Positions 1-7,994 of a DNA stretch of 64,000 bases are shown here, piece after piece. Each line of letters opens with the position of its first letter. Position 1 is the stretch's first letter. The position numbers and the translations under genes were made by a program. The stretch comes from UBA4781 sp963674975 (lineage in GTDB: Bacteria; Chloroflexota; Anaerolineae; Anaerolineales; Anaerolineaceae). The notes beneath the pieces were generated by a model that did no database searches, was not told the DNA's origin, and saw nothing but the letters and a program-made list of their open reading frames with translations. Location of the stretch: assembly GCA_963674975.1 (NCBI GenBank), contig OY771913.1, forward strand, positions 1,674,001 through 1,738,000. Reading direction: 5' to 3'.

Positions 1-492
1 GGATTGGTGAATGAAGAAAGTGGTCTCTCCGGGTTGATCGACCATGGCAGCCTGGTAAGGTGTGATGCGGGAGTTCAAGTCATTCAAGGAAATGTTATCC
101 ACAAGCTGCTTGAAATTATCAGGCAGCGGCTCAAAAGCAAGCACTTTTCCCTGTGAACCGACCTGCCTGGCGAAGATCAGGCTGATATAGCCAATATTGG
201 CACCGATGTCATACACGACCATGCCGGGCTGGCAGAACTTTTTTATGGCATCCTGCAGATTGATCTCATAGGTTCCCAGCCAGTAATCTTTTTCCGTTTG
301 CATATCCAGATTTATCTGAAAGCCCTTGATCAAACCGCCCGCGATCTTTGTCTGGGTCAACCCGACCGGAGAGGCGGCATTGAGCGTGCCCCTGATCTTC
401 TTTGCCAGCTTTGGATTCTGGTAGAGTTTCTTTTTAATTCCGGTAGGTAATATCTTGGCTGCCAGAGAGGCGATTTGCAGGATGATCTTCAT
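1..492 (-). CDS. FkbM-family SAM-dependent methyltransferase (partial)
   Basis: The frame opens with ATG at 492 and runs off the left edge after 164 codons, so the C-terminal part is missing. At about residues 90-115 it carries a Rossmann SAM-binding segment (DIGANIGYISL) followed by an acidic strand end (AFEPLPDNF), the pattern of the FkbM/Methyltransf_21 family, which O-methylates sugars or other small molecules. The preceding 90 residues are basic and less typical. Its start codon overlaps the stop of the upstream GNAT gene (ATGA at 492-489), so the two are probably translationally coupled. The family is clear; the substrate cannot be told. Confidence 0.8.
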   Translation of the reverse strand, partial: MKIILQIASLAAKILPTGIKKKLYQNPKLAKKIRGTLNAASPVGLTQTKIAGGLIKGFQINLDMQTEKDYWLGTYEINLQDAIKKFCQPGMVVYDIGANIGYISLIFARQVGSQGKVLAFEPLPDNFKQLVDNISLNDLNSRITPYQAAMVDQPGETTFFIHQS

Positions 493-977
493 GGTTTCAA
501 GCTCATTTTCAAGAGAAGGTAATCCCGAATGGGTATTCCATTCTCTGCTTTCATAGGGATTTCGGGTTTCAGCTTGCGGTCAGGAGCAATACCGTCTTTG
601 ATCAATTCTTCCAAACAAAAGCCGTATTTCTGATAGAACTGTAAGCTGCTGGTATTGTCGTTGGTGGTGTATAAGATCAGGGCATCACAGCCGGCTGTTT
701 CGGCAGCCTGCTTTACGGCATCGATCAGGGCGGTGCCAATTCCAAGCCCCGGCTGCAGGCTGTTCAGAGTTATGATTTCACACGCATTTCCTTTTAATTG
801 GTATGTGATAAGTCCAATACGCTCCCCATTTTGTTCGGCGATAAACGCGGATAATTCTGCGGGGCGAAGCATCCTGCCTTGCAGTACGACCACATCGCTG
901 CCCCAGCTTTCGATCATCAAAGTACTGATCCAGCCGGTATCTTGCGGGGATTTTTTGCGGATGCTGAACATACTCAT
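489..977 (-). CDS. GNAT-family N-acetyltransferase
   Basis: A 162-residue protein of standard single-domain GNAT length. The acetyl-CoA binding loop is visible at about residues 74-86 as QPGLGIGTALIDA, a Q-x-x-G-x-G/A type motif, and the C-terminal alpha4/beta7 part reads NTSSLQFYQKYGF, typical of the family. These enzymes move an acetyl group from acetyl-CoA to an amine; the acceptor cannot be predicted. It lies 6 bases after the HIT gene and overlaps the FkbM gene by 4 bases, so the three probably form one operon. A second ATG two codons in (971) is an alternative start; neither has a clear Shine-Dalgarno. Confidence 0.8.
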   Translation of the reverse strand: MSMFSIRKKSPQDTGWISTLMIESWGSDVVVLQGRMLRPAELSAFIAEQNGERIGLITYQLKGNACEIITLNSLQPGLGIGTALIDAVKQAAETAGCDALILYTTNDNTSSLQFYQKYGFCLEELIKDGIAPDRKLKPEIPMKAENGIPIRDYLLLKMSLKP

Positions 978-983
978 AGGAAA

Positions 984-1496
984 TCAGTCTGTCTCTTTGG
1001 GCCAGTGCTCTTTGATGCGTTTGTGGGTGATGCTCAAGTTTTCGGGCAGCACCCGTGCATCTCCAACGCTGGTCATAAAATTGGTATCTCCGTCCCAGCG
1101 CGGAACGACATGAAAATGTAAATGATCTGCCACGCCCGCTCCGGCGATAGAGCCCAGATTTGCGCCAACATTGAACCCTTGTGCACCGTATTCTGCTTTG
1201 AGAACTTGAATTGCCTGGGTGATGAGGACCATGATCTCGGTCTTTGTTTCGAGCGGCAGTTTTTCCATGGATGCTTCATGAGTATAGGGAACCACCATGA
1301 GATGTCCGCTGGTATATGGATAGCGGTTGAGCATCACAAAGGCGTATTTTCCGCGCTTGACGATCAAGTTGTCAGCGCCATCATCCTGCTGCAGTCCTTT
1401 ACAGAAAAAGCAGCCCTTCTCAGAGGTTTCCTGGATGTACTTCATTCGCCAGGGAGCCCAGACGTGATCCATTTTTGATTTTCGCTTCTTATCCAT
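984..1496 (-). CDS. HIT-domain (histidine triad) nucleotide hydrolase/transferase
   Basis: A small HIT protein with the nucleotide-binding triad HLHFHVVPRW near its C-terminus and the N-terminal WAPWRMKYI plus CFFC stretch seen in the Ap4A phosphorylase-like branch. Such proteins cleave or transfer nucleoside phosphates from dinucleoside polyphosphates or AMP conjugates. An upstream TTG (1502) and a downstream ATG (1472, just before DHVWAPWR) are possible starts; ATG at 1496 is preferred because AAGGA lies upstream. It is the first gene of a HIT-GNAT-FkbM run and is divergent from xseA. Confidence 0.85.
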   Translation of the reverse strand: MDKKRKSKMDHVWAPWRMKYIQETSEKGCFFCKGLQQDDGADNLIVKRGKYAFVMLNRYPYTSGHLMVVPYTHEASMEKLPLETKTEIMVLITQAIQVLKAEYGAQGFNVGANLGSIAGAGVADHLHFHVVPRWDGDTNFMTSVGDARVLPENLSITHKRIKEHWPKETD

Positions 1497-1508
1497 ATTC
1501 AAGTCCTT

Positions 1509-1514
1509 ATTATA
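1509..1514 (-). promoter_or_regulatory. -10 box upstream of the HIT gene
   Basis: On the minus strand the hexamer TATAAT ends 12 bases before the ATG at 1496, giving a very short leader. No good -35 hexamer is seen at 16-18 bases. The divergent xseA gene starts 41 bases away, so the two genes share a tiny promoter region. Confidence 0.45.
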
Positions 1515-1554
1515 AGCGTTGTTTCTGCGAAAAAAAGATTATACTGGTATTTAC

Positions 1555-2784
1555 ATGCTTGAGGATACCCTTTTTCAGCCGCAAATCTATTCGGTCTCTG
1601 AGATAACCGGATATATCCGCCTGCTTCTCGAAGAAAATCCGGATCTGCAGGATATCTGGGTGGAGGGAGAAGTTTCGAACGTGTCTTTTCCGGCTTCCGG
1701 ACACATCTATTTCACGCTCAAAGATGAAACGGCGTCTTTGCGCTGTGTGATCTGGAAATGGGCGGCGCAGTATATGCACATTCGTCTGGAAGACGGCATG
1801 GCTGTGGAAGCGCATGGGAAATTCGGTGTCTATGAAAAGGGCGGGCAGTACCAATTTTATGTAGATTCACTGCGCCAGCAGGGGGAAGGGAAATTATTCA
1901 AAGAATTCATGCGTTTGAAGGAAAAGTTGGAGAAGGAAGGGCTGTTTGATCCCGAAAGAAAAAAGCCCATTCCCGCTTTTCCACAGTTTATCGGGGTAGT
2001 TACCTCATCAACCGGTGCCGCCCTGCAGGATATTCTCAACACACTGCGCAAACGCTACCCGCTGGCTGAGGTGCTGCTCAGCCCCACGCTGGTGCAGGGA
2101 GAAGGATCTGCTGAAAACATCGTGCGGGCTCTGCACGCATTGGAACGCAGCCCGCAGAAGCCGGATGTGATCATCCTGGGTAGAGGCGGCGGCTCGCTGG
2201 AAGACCTGTGGTCTTTCAATGAAGAGATCGTGGTACGGGCGGTGGCAGAATGTGCTATTCCCATTGTCAGCGGAGTGGGGCATGAAACGGATTTCACGCT
2301 GGTTGATTTTGCTGCCGATCTGCGAGCTCCCACACCCACCGGTGCCGCGGTACTGGCAGTGCCGGATATTGAAGAGATGAAATTAACCATTCGTGAAATG
2401 AAAGAGTCCTATCTACAGATCTTTACGGATATCATTCAAGATAGACAGGCTGAATTGAAAGAAGCATCTCTGCGCATACAACATCTTTCTCCGCAGCGGC
2501 TCATCGAGCAGGCGCTGCTGCAAACAGATGAAATAGCAAGACGACTGCATCTGATGATCCATTCACGATTTGATCTGCTGCATGCAAACCTGGATACAAT
2601 TGGAGGACGTTTTCATGCGCTTGATCCGCAGGCTGTTTTACAGCGTGGTTATGCCCTGGTCTTCGATCCACAGGGAAATTTGGTCGATAGTATTGAGAAA
2701 ACGAATAAAGATGAGAAAATAGATATACGTTTGAAAGATGGTTCTCTGGCAGCAGAGGTTATCTCGAAACAAGGAAAGAAATAA
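1555..2784 (+). CDS. xseA: Exodeoxyribonuclease VII large subunit
   Basis: XseA, the catalytic subunit of the ATP-independent single-strand exonuclease that degrades ssDNA from both ends in mismatch and recombination repair. The N-terminal OB-fold (about residues 7-100, IYSVSEITGYI then WVEGEVSNV and HIYFTLKD) is followed by the catalytic exonuclease VII domain, with GVVTSSTGAALQDI, a glycine-rich ILGRGGGSLEDLWSFN loop and GHETDFTLVDFAADLRAPTPT, then a coiled-coil region. The frame extends upstream to a TTG at 1519, but ATG at 1555 matches the family N-terminus (410 residues). The partner xseB follows 7 bases after the stop. Confidence 0.96.
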   Translation: MLEDTLFQPQIYSVSEITGYIRLLLEENPDLQDIWVEGEVSNVSFPASGHIYFTLKDETASLRCVIWKWAAQYMHIRLEDGMAVEAHGKFGVYEKGGQYQFYVDSLRQQGEGKLFKEFMRLKEKLEKEGLFDPERKKPIPAFPQFIGVVTSSTGAALQDILNTLRKRYPLAEVLLSPTLVQGEGSAENIVRALHALERSPQKPDVIILGRGGGSLEDLWSFNEEIVVRAVAECAIPIVSGVGHETDFTLVDFAADLRAPTPTGAAVLAVPDIEEMKLTIREMKESYLQIFTDIIQDRQAELKEASLRIQHLSPQRLIEQALLQTDEIARRLHLMIHSRFDLLHANLDTIGGRFHALDPQAVLQRGYALVFDPQGNLVDSIEKTNKDEKIDIRLKDGSLAAEVISKQGKK

Positions 2785-2791
2785 GGGAAAA

Positions 2792-3022
2792 ATGAATGCG
2801 AAAAAAGATATTCATAAGCTTAAATATGAAGAAGCTCTGCAGGAATTAGAGCAGGTGCTGGATGATCTCGAAAACGGTTCATTGGAATTGGAAGCCATGC
2901 TGGAACGCTTTGAACTGGGGAAGGAACTGCTGACGCACTGCCAAAGTCTGCTTGAAAAAGCTGAACTGCGCATCCGTGAGGTAGATCAGGCTCCAGTAGA
3001 ATCCACTAAAAACGGGAGCTGA
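2792..3022 (+). CDS. xseB: Exodeoxyribonuclease VII small subunit
   Basis: A 76-residue acidic, all-helical protein with the XseB signature YEEALQELEQVLDDLENGSLELEA in pieces (for example EEALQELEQVLDDLE and LEAMLERFELGKELL). Several small subunits bind the XseA coiled coil and allow exonuclease VII activity. It lies 7 bases after xseA. The frame is open upstream inside xseA; ATG at 2792, after AAGGGAAA, gives the usual length and N-terminus. Confidence 0.93.
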   Translation: MNAKKDIHKLKYEEALQELEQVLDDLENGSLELEAMLERFELGKELLTHCQSLLEKAELRIREVDQAPVESTKNGS

Positions 3023-3026
3023 TTGG

Positions 3027-3488
3027 ATGAATATTTTTCAGCAGTTGATATCGAACTATGTACTTATCTGCGCCACAGTAGCCTGGGTGATTGCACAGCT
3101 GCTTAAATTACCCATTAACTACTTCATCAACAAGGAGTGGGATTGGACCATCCTGATCAGCCCGGGTGGTATGCCGAGTTCCCATTCGGCAATTTCTACC
3201 GCAACCGCCTTGGCAATCGGACTGCATGACGGATTTGATTCTTCGCTGTTCGCGGTTGCCATCGCATTAGCCACTATTGTCGTGTACGATGCGGTCAGCA
3301 TTCGACGCCAGGCTGGCTTTCATGCCGAATGGATCAATAAGATCGTGGAAGAGATATTGAAGAGCGGTAATTTTTCATATAAGAAATTGCAGGAAGTCCT
3401 GGGACATACTCCCTTCGAAGCAATGGCAGGGGTAGCGCTGGGAATCTGTACAGCGCTGATCATGTGGGTAATCTATTACGGATCTTAG
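3027..3488 (+). CDS. Divergent PAP2-family (DUF212) membrane protein
   Basis: A 153-residue integral membrane protein of the COG1963/DUF212 family (YuiD-like). The signature is GGMPSSHSA at about residues 47-55, resembling one phosphatase motif of PAP2 enzymes, then VVYDAVSIRRQAGFHA and a C-terminal GHTPFEAMAGVALG. Three to four hydrophobic segments are visible. Bacterial members have no settled substrate; lipid phosphate hydrolysis is only suggested by the partial PAP2 motif. It follows xseB by 4 bases and overlaps the convergent herA gene by 4 bases at the 3' end. Confidence 0.85.
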   Translation: MNIFQQLISNYVLICATVAWVIAQLLKLPINYFINKEWDWTILISPGGMPSSHSAISTATALAIGLHDGFDSSLFAVAIALATIVVYDAVSIRRQAGFHAEWINKIVEEILKSGNFSYKKLQEVLGHTPFEAMAGVALGICTALIMWVIYYGS

Positions 3489-5230
3489 AATCCCAGCTTT
3501 TTCTTCTGCGACTCGAGATTCTCTGCCTGCAGGGGATCTTTTTTATTTCCACCCAGTTCCTGCCAGAATTGGGAATCTAGCCTTCGTGAGCGCACCGGAA
3601 TTGGCATGGGAACGCCCCAGCCGGCGATCAGTACCTCTTCTTTCGGCTGCAGGTGCGCCAGCATGCTGCGCAGTGATTCTTTCCCGGCTGCCCCCGACAG
3701 TACCGCACGAATATCTTCATCGTCGGTTAAATACCCGCAGATGCGTGTTCCCAGCTGCGACAGCACTTCATCATAGATCTGGGAAGGACGCTGGTCGATG
3801 ATCAGCAGGGTCACATAATATTTACGCATTTCACGCGCGATGGTGCTGAAAGCGGTTTGAGCTGCCATTTCACGATTGAGCAGTTTGTGCGCTTCTTCAA
3901 CCACAATGACCAGGGGGCGAGGTTCATTTACTGCGCCGGTGCCGTTGCGGTAAGCGTTTGTTAGTGCTTCCCATTCTTCGCGGATCTTGCGCGTGATCAG
4001 GTTTGAAATAAAAAGATAATCCAGGTCAGTTCCATAGCCACTGAATGAGAGGATGATGTGCTTCCCTTTTTTCAGAATTTCCACGATATTCTGCAGCCCG
4101 TTTGCGGATGGATTGGCAGCGATGTAACCTGCGTGGAACAGCCGCCCTAATTTACTGTGCAGGCTTTCGGCTGCCATTACATTCACGCCATTCTCGTTCG
4201 CCCAGGCAGCCACGCTGTCGGGTGCGGGAATCTTTTTTCCTTCTTCGTTGGTGATCATACTGCCTGATTTCATTGCTTTGAATTCCGAGAACCAATTCTT
4301 ACCGAAACTGGATACCAGCGCGGAGAGAGTGGTGGCAGTGGTTTCTTTCAGGTTTAATTCCACGCTCAACATTTCAATATCGGCAGGCATGATATCACTT
4401 TCCGCGATCTCCACCTGAAAGCCGGGCGTGTTGCCGCGGATGTTCCTTCCTCCCCCCAACCCGACCACCTGCACTTTCGAACCGAAAAAGGTATTCAAAC
4501 CGGTGACCTTTTCTCCGGTGTCGGAAGCTGTATCATCGAATCCATATTCATCGTGCATATCAAATACGAGCAAGGAGGCTTTGTTTTGCTGGATCAAACC
4601 GGCTAGCAAAATACGGGCGAGGAAGCTCTTGCCAGTGCCGGTGGCGCCAAAAATACCCGAAGAGCGCTGGATGAAATGCGAAAGGTCGATGCACACCGGA
4701 AAATTCTGCTCGCGGGTGGTGCCGATCTTGAAGTTATTCTCGTCCTTTTCATCGCCAAAAACGGTGGCAATATCCGTTTCGCTGGCTAAGCGGACAGGAG
4801 ATTGATGAGCAGGGATGGTCTTGATCTGGATCGGGCGTGTCATCAATTCTCCCTCTGCTTCTTTCTGCTCTTTCCAGTTCAGGAAGTTTTGAATATTTGC
4901 ATCATCGTAATCCGGTCCATTTTCGAACATCAGCACCGGCAGGATGATTGCATTGGAGTACAGCACTTCTTCACGCAGGATCTCTGCAACGGCTGGTGGA
5001 AAATAGGCGTCGATCTGTTCATCCGAAAAGCGCGGATCGGTAGCGCCCAGGCGCAGATCGGTGATCAAGCCGTAAAACTGCCAGTCGCCGCTTTTGATGG
5101 TCACAAAGCTGCCTTCTTGAATTTCCTGCGGAGAAACTTGCAGTCGGGCGGTCAGGCTCTCGGCGAGACTGCCGCCGATCACCGTTCCGATCTCTTTTCC
5201 TGTGTTTCTATTCAATACTTTTTCATCCAT
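3485..5230 (-). CDS. herA: HerA-like hexameric ATPase/translocase
   Basis: A 581-residue FtsK/HerA-superfamily ATPase. The N-terminal HAS-barrel (about residues 1-100, starting GKEIGTVIGG) precedes the RecA-like core with Walker A GATGTGKS (195-202), Walker B region LVIVVEEAHKLLN near 440 and a likely sensor region IIDQRPSQI near 480. In archaea HerA forms a hexameric DNA pump that feeds NurA during DNA-end resection. Here it is the last gene of a nurA-HAS-herA operon, 14 bases after the HAS gene, with an AGGAAA ribosome site. Its stop overlaps the convergent DUF212 gene. HerA proteins also occur in defence systems, but the usual defence partners are not here. Confidence 0.9.
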   Translation of the reverse strand: MDEKVLNRNTGKEIGTVIGGSLAESLTARLQVSPQEIQEGSFVTIKSGDWQFYGLITDLRLGATDPRFSDEQIDAYFPPAVAEILREEVLYSNAIILPVLMFENGPDYDDANIQNFLNWKEQKEAEGELMTRPIQIKTIPAHQSPVRLASETDIATVFGDEKDENNFKIGTTREQNFPVCIDLSHFIQRSSGIFGATGTGKSFLARILLAGLIQQNKASLLVFDMHDEYGFDDTASDTGEKVTGLNTFFGSKVQVVGLGGGRNIRGNTPGFQVEIAESDIMPADIEMLSVELNLKETTATTLSALVSSFGKNWFSEFKAMKSGSMITNEEGKKIPAPDSVAAWANENGVNVMAAESLHSKLGRLFHAGYIAANPSANGLQNIVEILKKGKHIILSFSGYGTDLDYLFISNLITRKIREEWEALTNAYRNGTGAVNEPRPLVIVVEEAHKLLNREMAAQTAFSTIAREMRKYYVTLLIIDQRPSQIYDEVLSQLGTRICGYLTDDEDIRAVLSGAAGKESLRSMLAHLQPKEEVLIAGWGVPMPIPVRSRRLDSQFWQELGGNKKDPLQAENLESQKKKLGF

Positions 5231-5244
5231 GGTATTTTCCTGTG

Positions 5245-5856
5245 TTATTCGGTGAATACGGCTGCATCTGATAAAGTGTGCAGCAGAGCATTCAATGTTT
5301 CATAATCATTGCGGTAAAGATGGATCAGGGCGCGGGTCGCCTTGTCCATCCAGAATTTTCGCTCATCCTCTTGCAGCAGGGCATATAGATTATGAAAATG
5401 TGCGGCTACCAGATCGAAGTTGAGCGCGGTTTTATCCGCTACCAGGTAGCGCAGGTACCCGCTGCTGCCGGCAGTGGTAAATGTTCCTATCTCCTCATTC
5501 GTACAGGTGAATACGGATTCCAGGGAAAGGGGCGGGTTGGGCGGCAGCAGATGGCTGATCCTGCCGTTCTGGCGGAAGCCTGTGAAAAGGATGCTGAATT
5601 CCAACGGGATAATGCGGTTCTCGCGGTTATCGCGAATAATACGTTCCTCGATGGGTTGAGCGGTAGCAAGCTGCCTGACCAGCCCGTCATCAAGAATATG
5701 GATGTTGGAAATGATTCCATAGAGTTCCGTCTGGTCTTGAGAGGGTATTTTTACCATCTCGCCAAAAGAAGGATTGGCGGCCGGGTTGATACGGCGTCCG
5801 GCGATACAGCCCAGTGTATCGGCACTCAATACATACCCGATCCTGTTTTCATTCAT
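5245..5856 (-). CDS. HAS-barrel-like protein between NurA and HerA
   Basis: A 203-residue protein that I do not recognise as a named family. Its first about 65 residues (NRIGYVLSADTLGC, then VKIPSQ and LYGIISNIHILDDGLV) resemble the start of the neighbouring HerA (IGTVIGGSL, VTIKSG, FYGLITDLRLG) in order and spacing, so it looks like a free-standing HAS-barrel. The C-terminal half is probably helical and has no ATPase motif. Its ATG overlaps the nurA stop (5853-5856) and herA follows 14 bases later, so the three are probably made together. An adaptor or clamp between nuclease and ATPase is a reasonable inference. Confidence 0.7.
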   Translation of the reverse strand: MNENRIGYVLSADTLGCIAGRRINPAANPSFGEMVKIPSQDQTELYGIISNIHILDDGLVRQLATAQPIEERIIRDNRENRIIPLEFSILFTGFRQNGRISHLLPPNPPLSLESVFTCTNEEIGTFTTAGSSGYLRYLVADKTALNFDLVAAHFHNLYALLQEDERKFWMDKATRALIHLYRNDYETLNALLHTLSDAAVFTE

Positions 5857-7004
5857 CTTTTTCGCTCCAATAATTTAAGACGTGATAAATCTTTGGCACT
5901 TTGCTTGGCAGATTTTCCTCCATTCGGAAGACCTGCTTTTACCGTTTCAGAAAGAATATGTTTTCCTAATTCATCTTTTTCTTGCTGGCTGACCAATGCC
6001 GTCTCGTGCGCGCGGTACAGGCAGTAGGGATAGGGTTTGGTGCCCATGATGGCACACTGTTTCAGCAGGGCAAAATGCAGCAGAACCACCTGTTCCGGAT
6101 TTTCAGCTACCCAGTTTGGAATTTCGACCCGCACGATGCAGGGTTTTTCGCTGCTGCTCACATTGAGATAAAAGAAAAAATACAGGGCTGCATCCTGCCT
6201 GGCAGGGAGATGGTTTTTAAAGATGGCTGATCTCTCGCCGCTTTTTAATTTCTGTTCAAAAAGCTGCCGGTCAATGAGCTGCGGGAAAAGCAGATCCGCA
6301 GATTTTTCTTTCTCCTGTTTGCACAGACGCAGCAGGGACAGCACCGATTGAGAGTGAGGATTATCCACATACCCGGCTGGGATCACCATTGTTTCTGCAC
6401 TACGCATCTCTTCCAGGCAGTTTTGATAGGATGAATTTTCCTTCTGGAAGTCGCTATCCACTCGCGGATCATGATAGAGCTCCAGCAGCCCGTCGCGCAG
6501 CGCGATGGTGGGGGAATTCAAGTTTTTACAGGCTTTCAACAAGCATTCCATTTCCATTACATCCCGGTATAGGTTCACCCGGGCTTCATTGATCAATTCA
6601 TTGTTTTTATACAGCTTCTCATGCTGATATAGTTCAGAAATGATTTCGGGCTTGATTGCCTGCGCGGGGTCAGCCGGGATGGTGATGATGCCGATATTGA
6701 TCAGGGCAAAGTTTGGTTCATTATAAGGATCTGGAAAAATCTGAGAGCCATCTGAACATACTAAATTAAAAGAAGCGGCATGAGATGGGGGAGGAAAAGT
6801 ATCGCTGGGTTTTTCAGTAAATGGCACTGCCACGCGCTTTTCTGCCTTATTTGCAGAAATTTTCATCCATGAAATATTGGATGAAAAAAGATCCAATGCT
6901 TCAAGAGCCTGTGCAATTTGCGGCTCAACCTGTTGATGATTGGAAACTTCACTGCTTATAAAGGTGTGAATTTGGTCTTGAAGTTTGATATGGTCTAAAG
7001 GCAT
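5853..7004 (-). CDS. nurA: NurA-domain 5'-3' nuclease
   Basis: A 383-residue NurA-type nuclease. The manganese-binding catalytic motif is seen at about residues 85-88 as CSDGSQIFPD, and a second acidic site lies in ALRDGLLELYHDPRVDS near 180. C-terminal parts include ARQDAALYFFFYLNVS and FPVDT-free helical segments, somewhat longer than archaeal NurA. NurA trims 5' ends with HerA at double-strand breaks. It is the first gene of the operon; its stop is overlapped by the start of the HAS-barrel gene. ATG at 7002-7004 is the only good start. Confidence 0.85.
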   Translation of the reverse strand: MPLDHIKLQDQIHTFISSEVSNHQQVEPQIAQALEALDLFSSNISWMKISANKAEKRVAVPFTEKPSDTFPPPSHAASFNLVCSDGSQIFPDPYNEPNFALINIGIITIPADPAQAIKPEIISELYQHEKLYKNNELINEARVNLYRDVMEMECLLKACKNLNSPTIALRDGLLELYHDPRVDSDFQKENSSYQNCLEEMRSAETMVIPAGYVDNPHSQSVLSLLRLCKQEKEKSADLLFPQLIDRQLFEQKLKSGERSAIFKNHLPARQDAALYFFFYLNVSSSEKPCIVRVEIPNWVAENPEQVVLLHFALLKQCAIMGTKPYPYCLYRAHETALVSQQEKDELGKHILSETVKAGLPNGGKSAKQSAKDLSRLKLLERKR

Positions 7005-7033
7005 AGGTTCCCCGGAATTCGGATACTATTTTG

Positions 7034-7061
7034 ATTATAACGAAGGTGAGGAATATCGCAA
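7034..7061 (-). promoter_or_regulatory. Promoter of the nurA-HAS-herA operon
   Basis: On the minus strand a -35-like TTGCGA (7061-7056) and a perfect -10 TATAAT (7039-7034) are separated by 16 bases, with a leader of about 20 bases to the nurA ATG. The same TTGCGA hexamer is found at the rho promoter. Confidence 0.55.
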
Positions 7062-7071
7062 AATTAAAAAA

Positions 7072-7097
7072 AGAAGGAGGCAGCTTGGCCTCCTTCT
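7072..7097 (-). terminator. Rho-independent terminator of the lipoprotein gene
   Basis: A perfect 10-bp stem (AGAAGGAGGC with GCCTCCTTCT) and 6-base loop. On the minus strand it is followed directly by a T-rich tract (TTTTTTTAATTTT). It lies 26 bases after the stop of the 7124-7870 gene. Confidence 0.9.
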
Positions 7098-7123
7098 ATC
7101 AAGGGGTACCGGAAGACCGGCAG

Positions 7124-7870
7124 CTATGGTTTAAGTGTCTCGATGGAATTGAAGGTCACATCTACTTCTTTTCCATAGCTCAGCACACCGAAGCCGATCG
7201 TGCCTTCACTGTAAGTGGTGTCTTCGATGGTGAGCGGGCGTTTGTCATAATAGACCTGTTCACCATTGATGAATACCTTGAGCTGATCGCCCTCGCAGGA
7301 AAGTGCAAAGACGTTTGTATCCAGACCGCTTTTGATCAGGGTACTTCCAATGCGGGTATCCAAAAAGTTGGTGTAGGCGTTCTTACCCTCATCAGCCAGA
7401 TACTGGTCGTAACGCAGCAGTTCATAATAACCCTGGCTGCTGATGCGCAGTTCATACCAGCCCGCTTCAGAAGCGCGGCACATCAAAGAATAGGCATTGT
7501 CTAATTGCCCGTAGTTCTCCACTTCGGCTTGAACGATCACGTCGCTGTAAGAAGTGTCCTGACGGAAGAATACGAAGTTTGTATCGTTAGGGGGTTGAAT
7601 TTCCAGGCGGAACTTACCGCTATTTTGGGACCAGATAAGCTGGTCTTCCAAACCCGATACGATCTTCATACCCCAATTCTTATTAATATCGTCTTCGAAT
7701 TCATCGCGCAAGATCAGGTCTTCGGAAAGAACCGATTCGGTTGGCTCCGGTTTTAATTCGGTCGTCAGCGGTTCACCGCTTTTGTCACTGCTGGATGCGG
7801 TTGGTGTTACCTTGCAGGCTGCCAGCAGCACGACGACTAGGATAAGACCAAATATTGTTTTGATTTTCAT
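7124..7870 (-). CDS. Lipoprotein with a LamG/DUF1080-like beta-sandwich
   Basis: A 248-residue secreted lipoprotein. The signal peptide ends in the lipobox LLAAC at about residues 15-19, followed by a Ser/Thr/Pro linker. From about residue 55 the domain reads like a concanavalin-type lectin/glucanase fold (LRDEFEDDINKNW, YELRISSQGYYELL, LKVFINGEQVYYD, GTIGFGVLSYG), as seen in sugar-binding 3-keto-disaccharide hydrolase-like families. No catalytic residues can be named. GGAG precedes the ATG by 9 bases. It has its own promoter, a likely operator and a terminator, so it is a single-gene unit. Confidence 0.7.
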   Translation of the reverse strand: MKIKTIFGLILVVVLLAACKVTPTASSSDKSGEPLTTELKPEPTESVLSEDLILRDEFEDDINKNWGMKIVSGLEDQLIWSQNSGKFRLEIQPPNDTNFVFFRQDTSYSDVIVQAEVENYGQLDNAYSLMCRASEAGWYELRISSQGYYELLRYDQYLADEGKNAYTNFLDTRIGSTLIKSGLDTNVFALSCEGDQLKVFINGEQVYYDKRPLTIEDTTYSEGTIGFGVLSYGKEVDVTFNSIETLKP

Positions 7871-7896
7871 TCTTTTTCTCCATTTTCTTTACTTGT

Positions 7897-7917
7897 GTGG
7901 TATATTGGTCATACCAC
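7897..7917 (-). promoter_or_regulatory. Inverted repeat at the transcription start (possible operator)
   Basis: GTGGTAT and ATACCAC form a perfect 7-bp inverted repeat around a 7-base centre, and a further ATACCAT half-copy follows (7919-7925 region of the plus strand). The repeat starts within a few bases of the expected start site of the minus-strand lipoprotein promoter, a usual place for a repressor site. No regulator gene is adjacent. Confidence 0.4.
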
Positions 7918-7925
7918 CATACCAT

Positions 7926-7954
7926 AGTTTAAGCACTTTATTCCATTTTGTCAA
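7926..7954 (-). promoter_or_regulatory. Sigma-70-type promoter of the lipoprotein gene
   Basis: On the minus strand a perfect -35 TTGACA (7954-7949), a 17-base spacer and -10 TAAACT (7931-7926). Confidence 0.7.
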
Positions 7955-7975
7955 CCGTGGAATTTCATCTACAAT
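7948..7975 (+). promoter_or_regulatory. Promoter of the DUF3048 lipoprotein gene
   Basis: Plus-strand -35 TTGTCA (7948-7953), 16-base spacer and -10 TACAAT (7970-7975), then a short leader with AGGAG. The -35 overlaps the -35 of the divergent lipoprotein gene base for base (TTGTCAA/TTGACAA), so the two promoters cannot easily be occupied at once. Confidence 0.6.
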
Positions 7976-7994
7976 AAAAATAGGAGTGTTGGCT

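Noticed and set aside
5392..6027. A 211-codon plus-strand open frame opposite the HAS-barrel gene and the end of nurA.
   Set aside because: It has no ribosome site or family motif, and the minus-strand frames are the real, overlapping genes.
3485..7004. Reading the HerA genes as a HerA-type anti-phage defence island.
   Set aside because: No SIR2, DUF4297 or restriction-type partner and no mobile genes are nearby; the neighbours are core repair and metabolism genes. Defence stays possible but is not supported.
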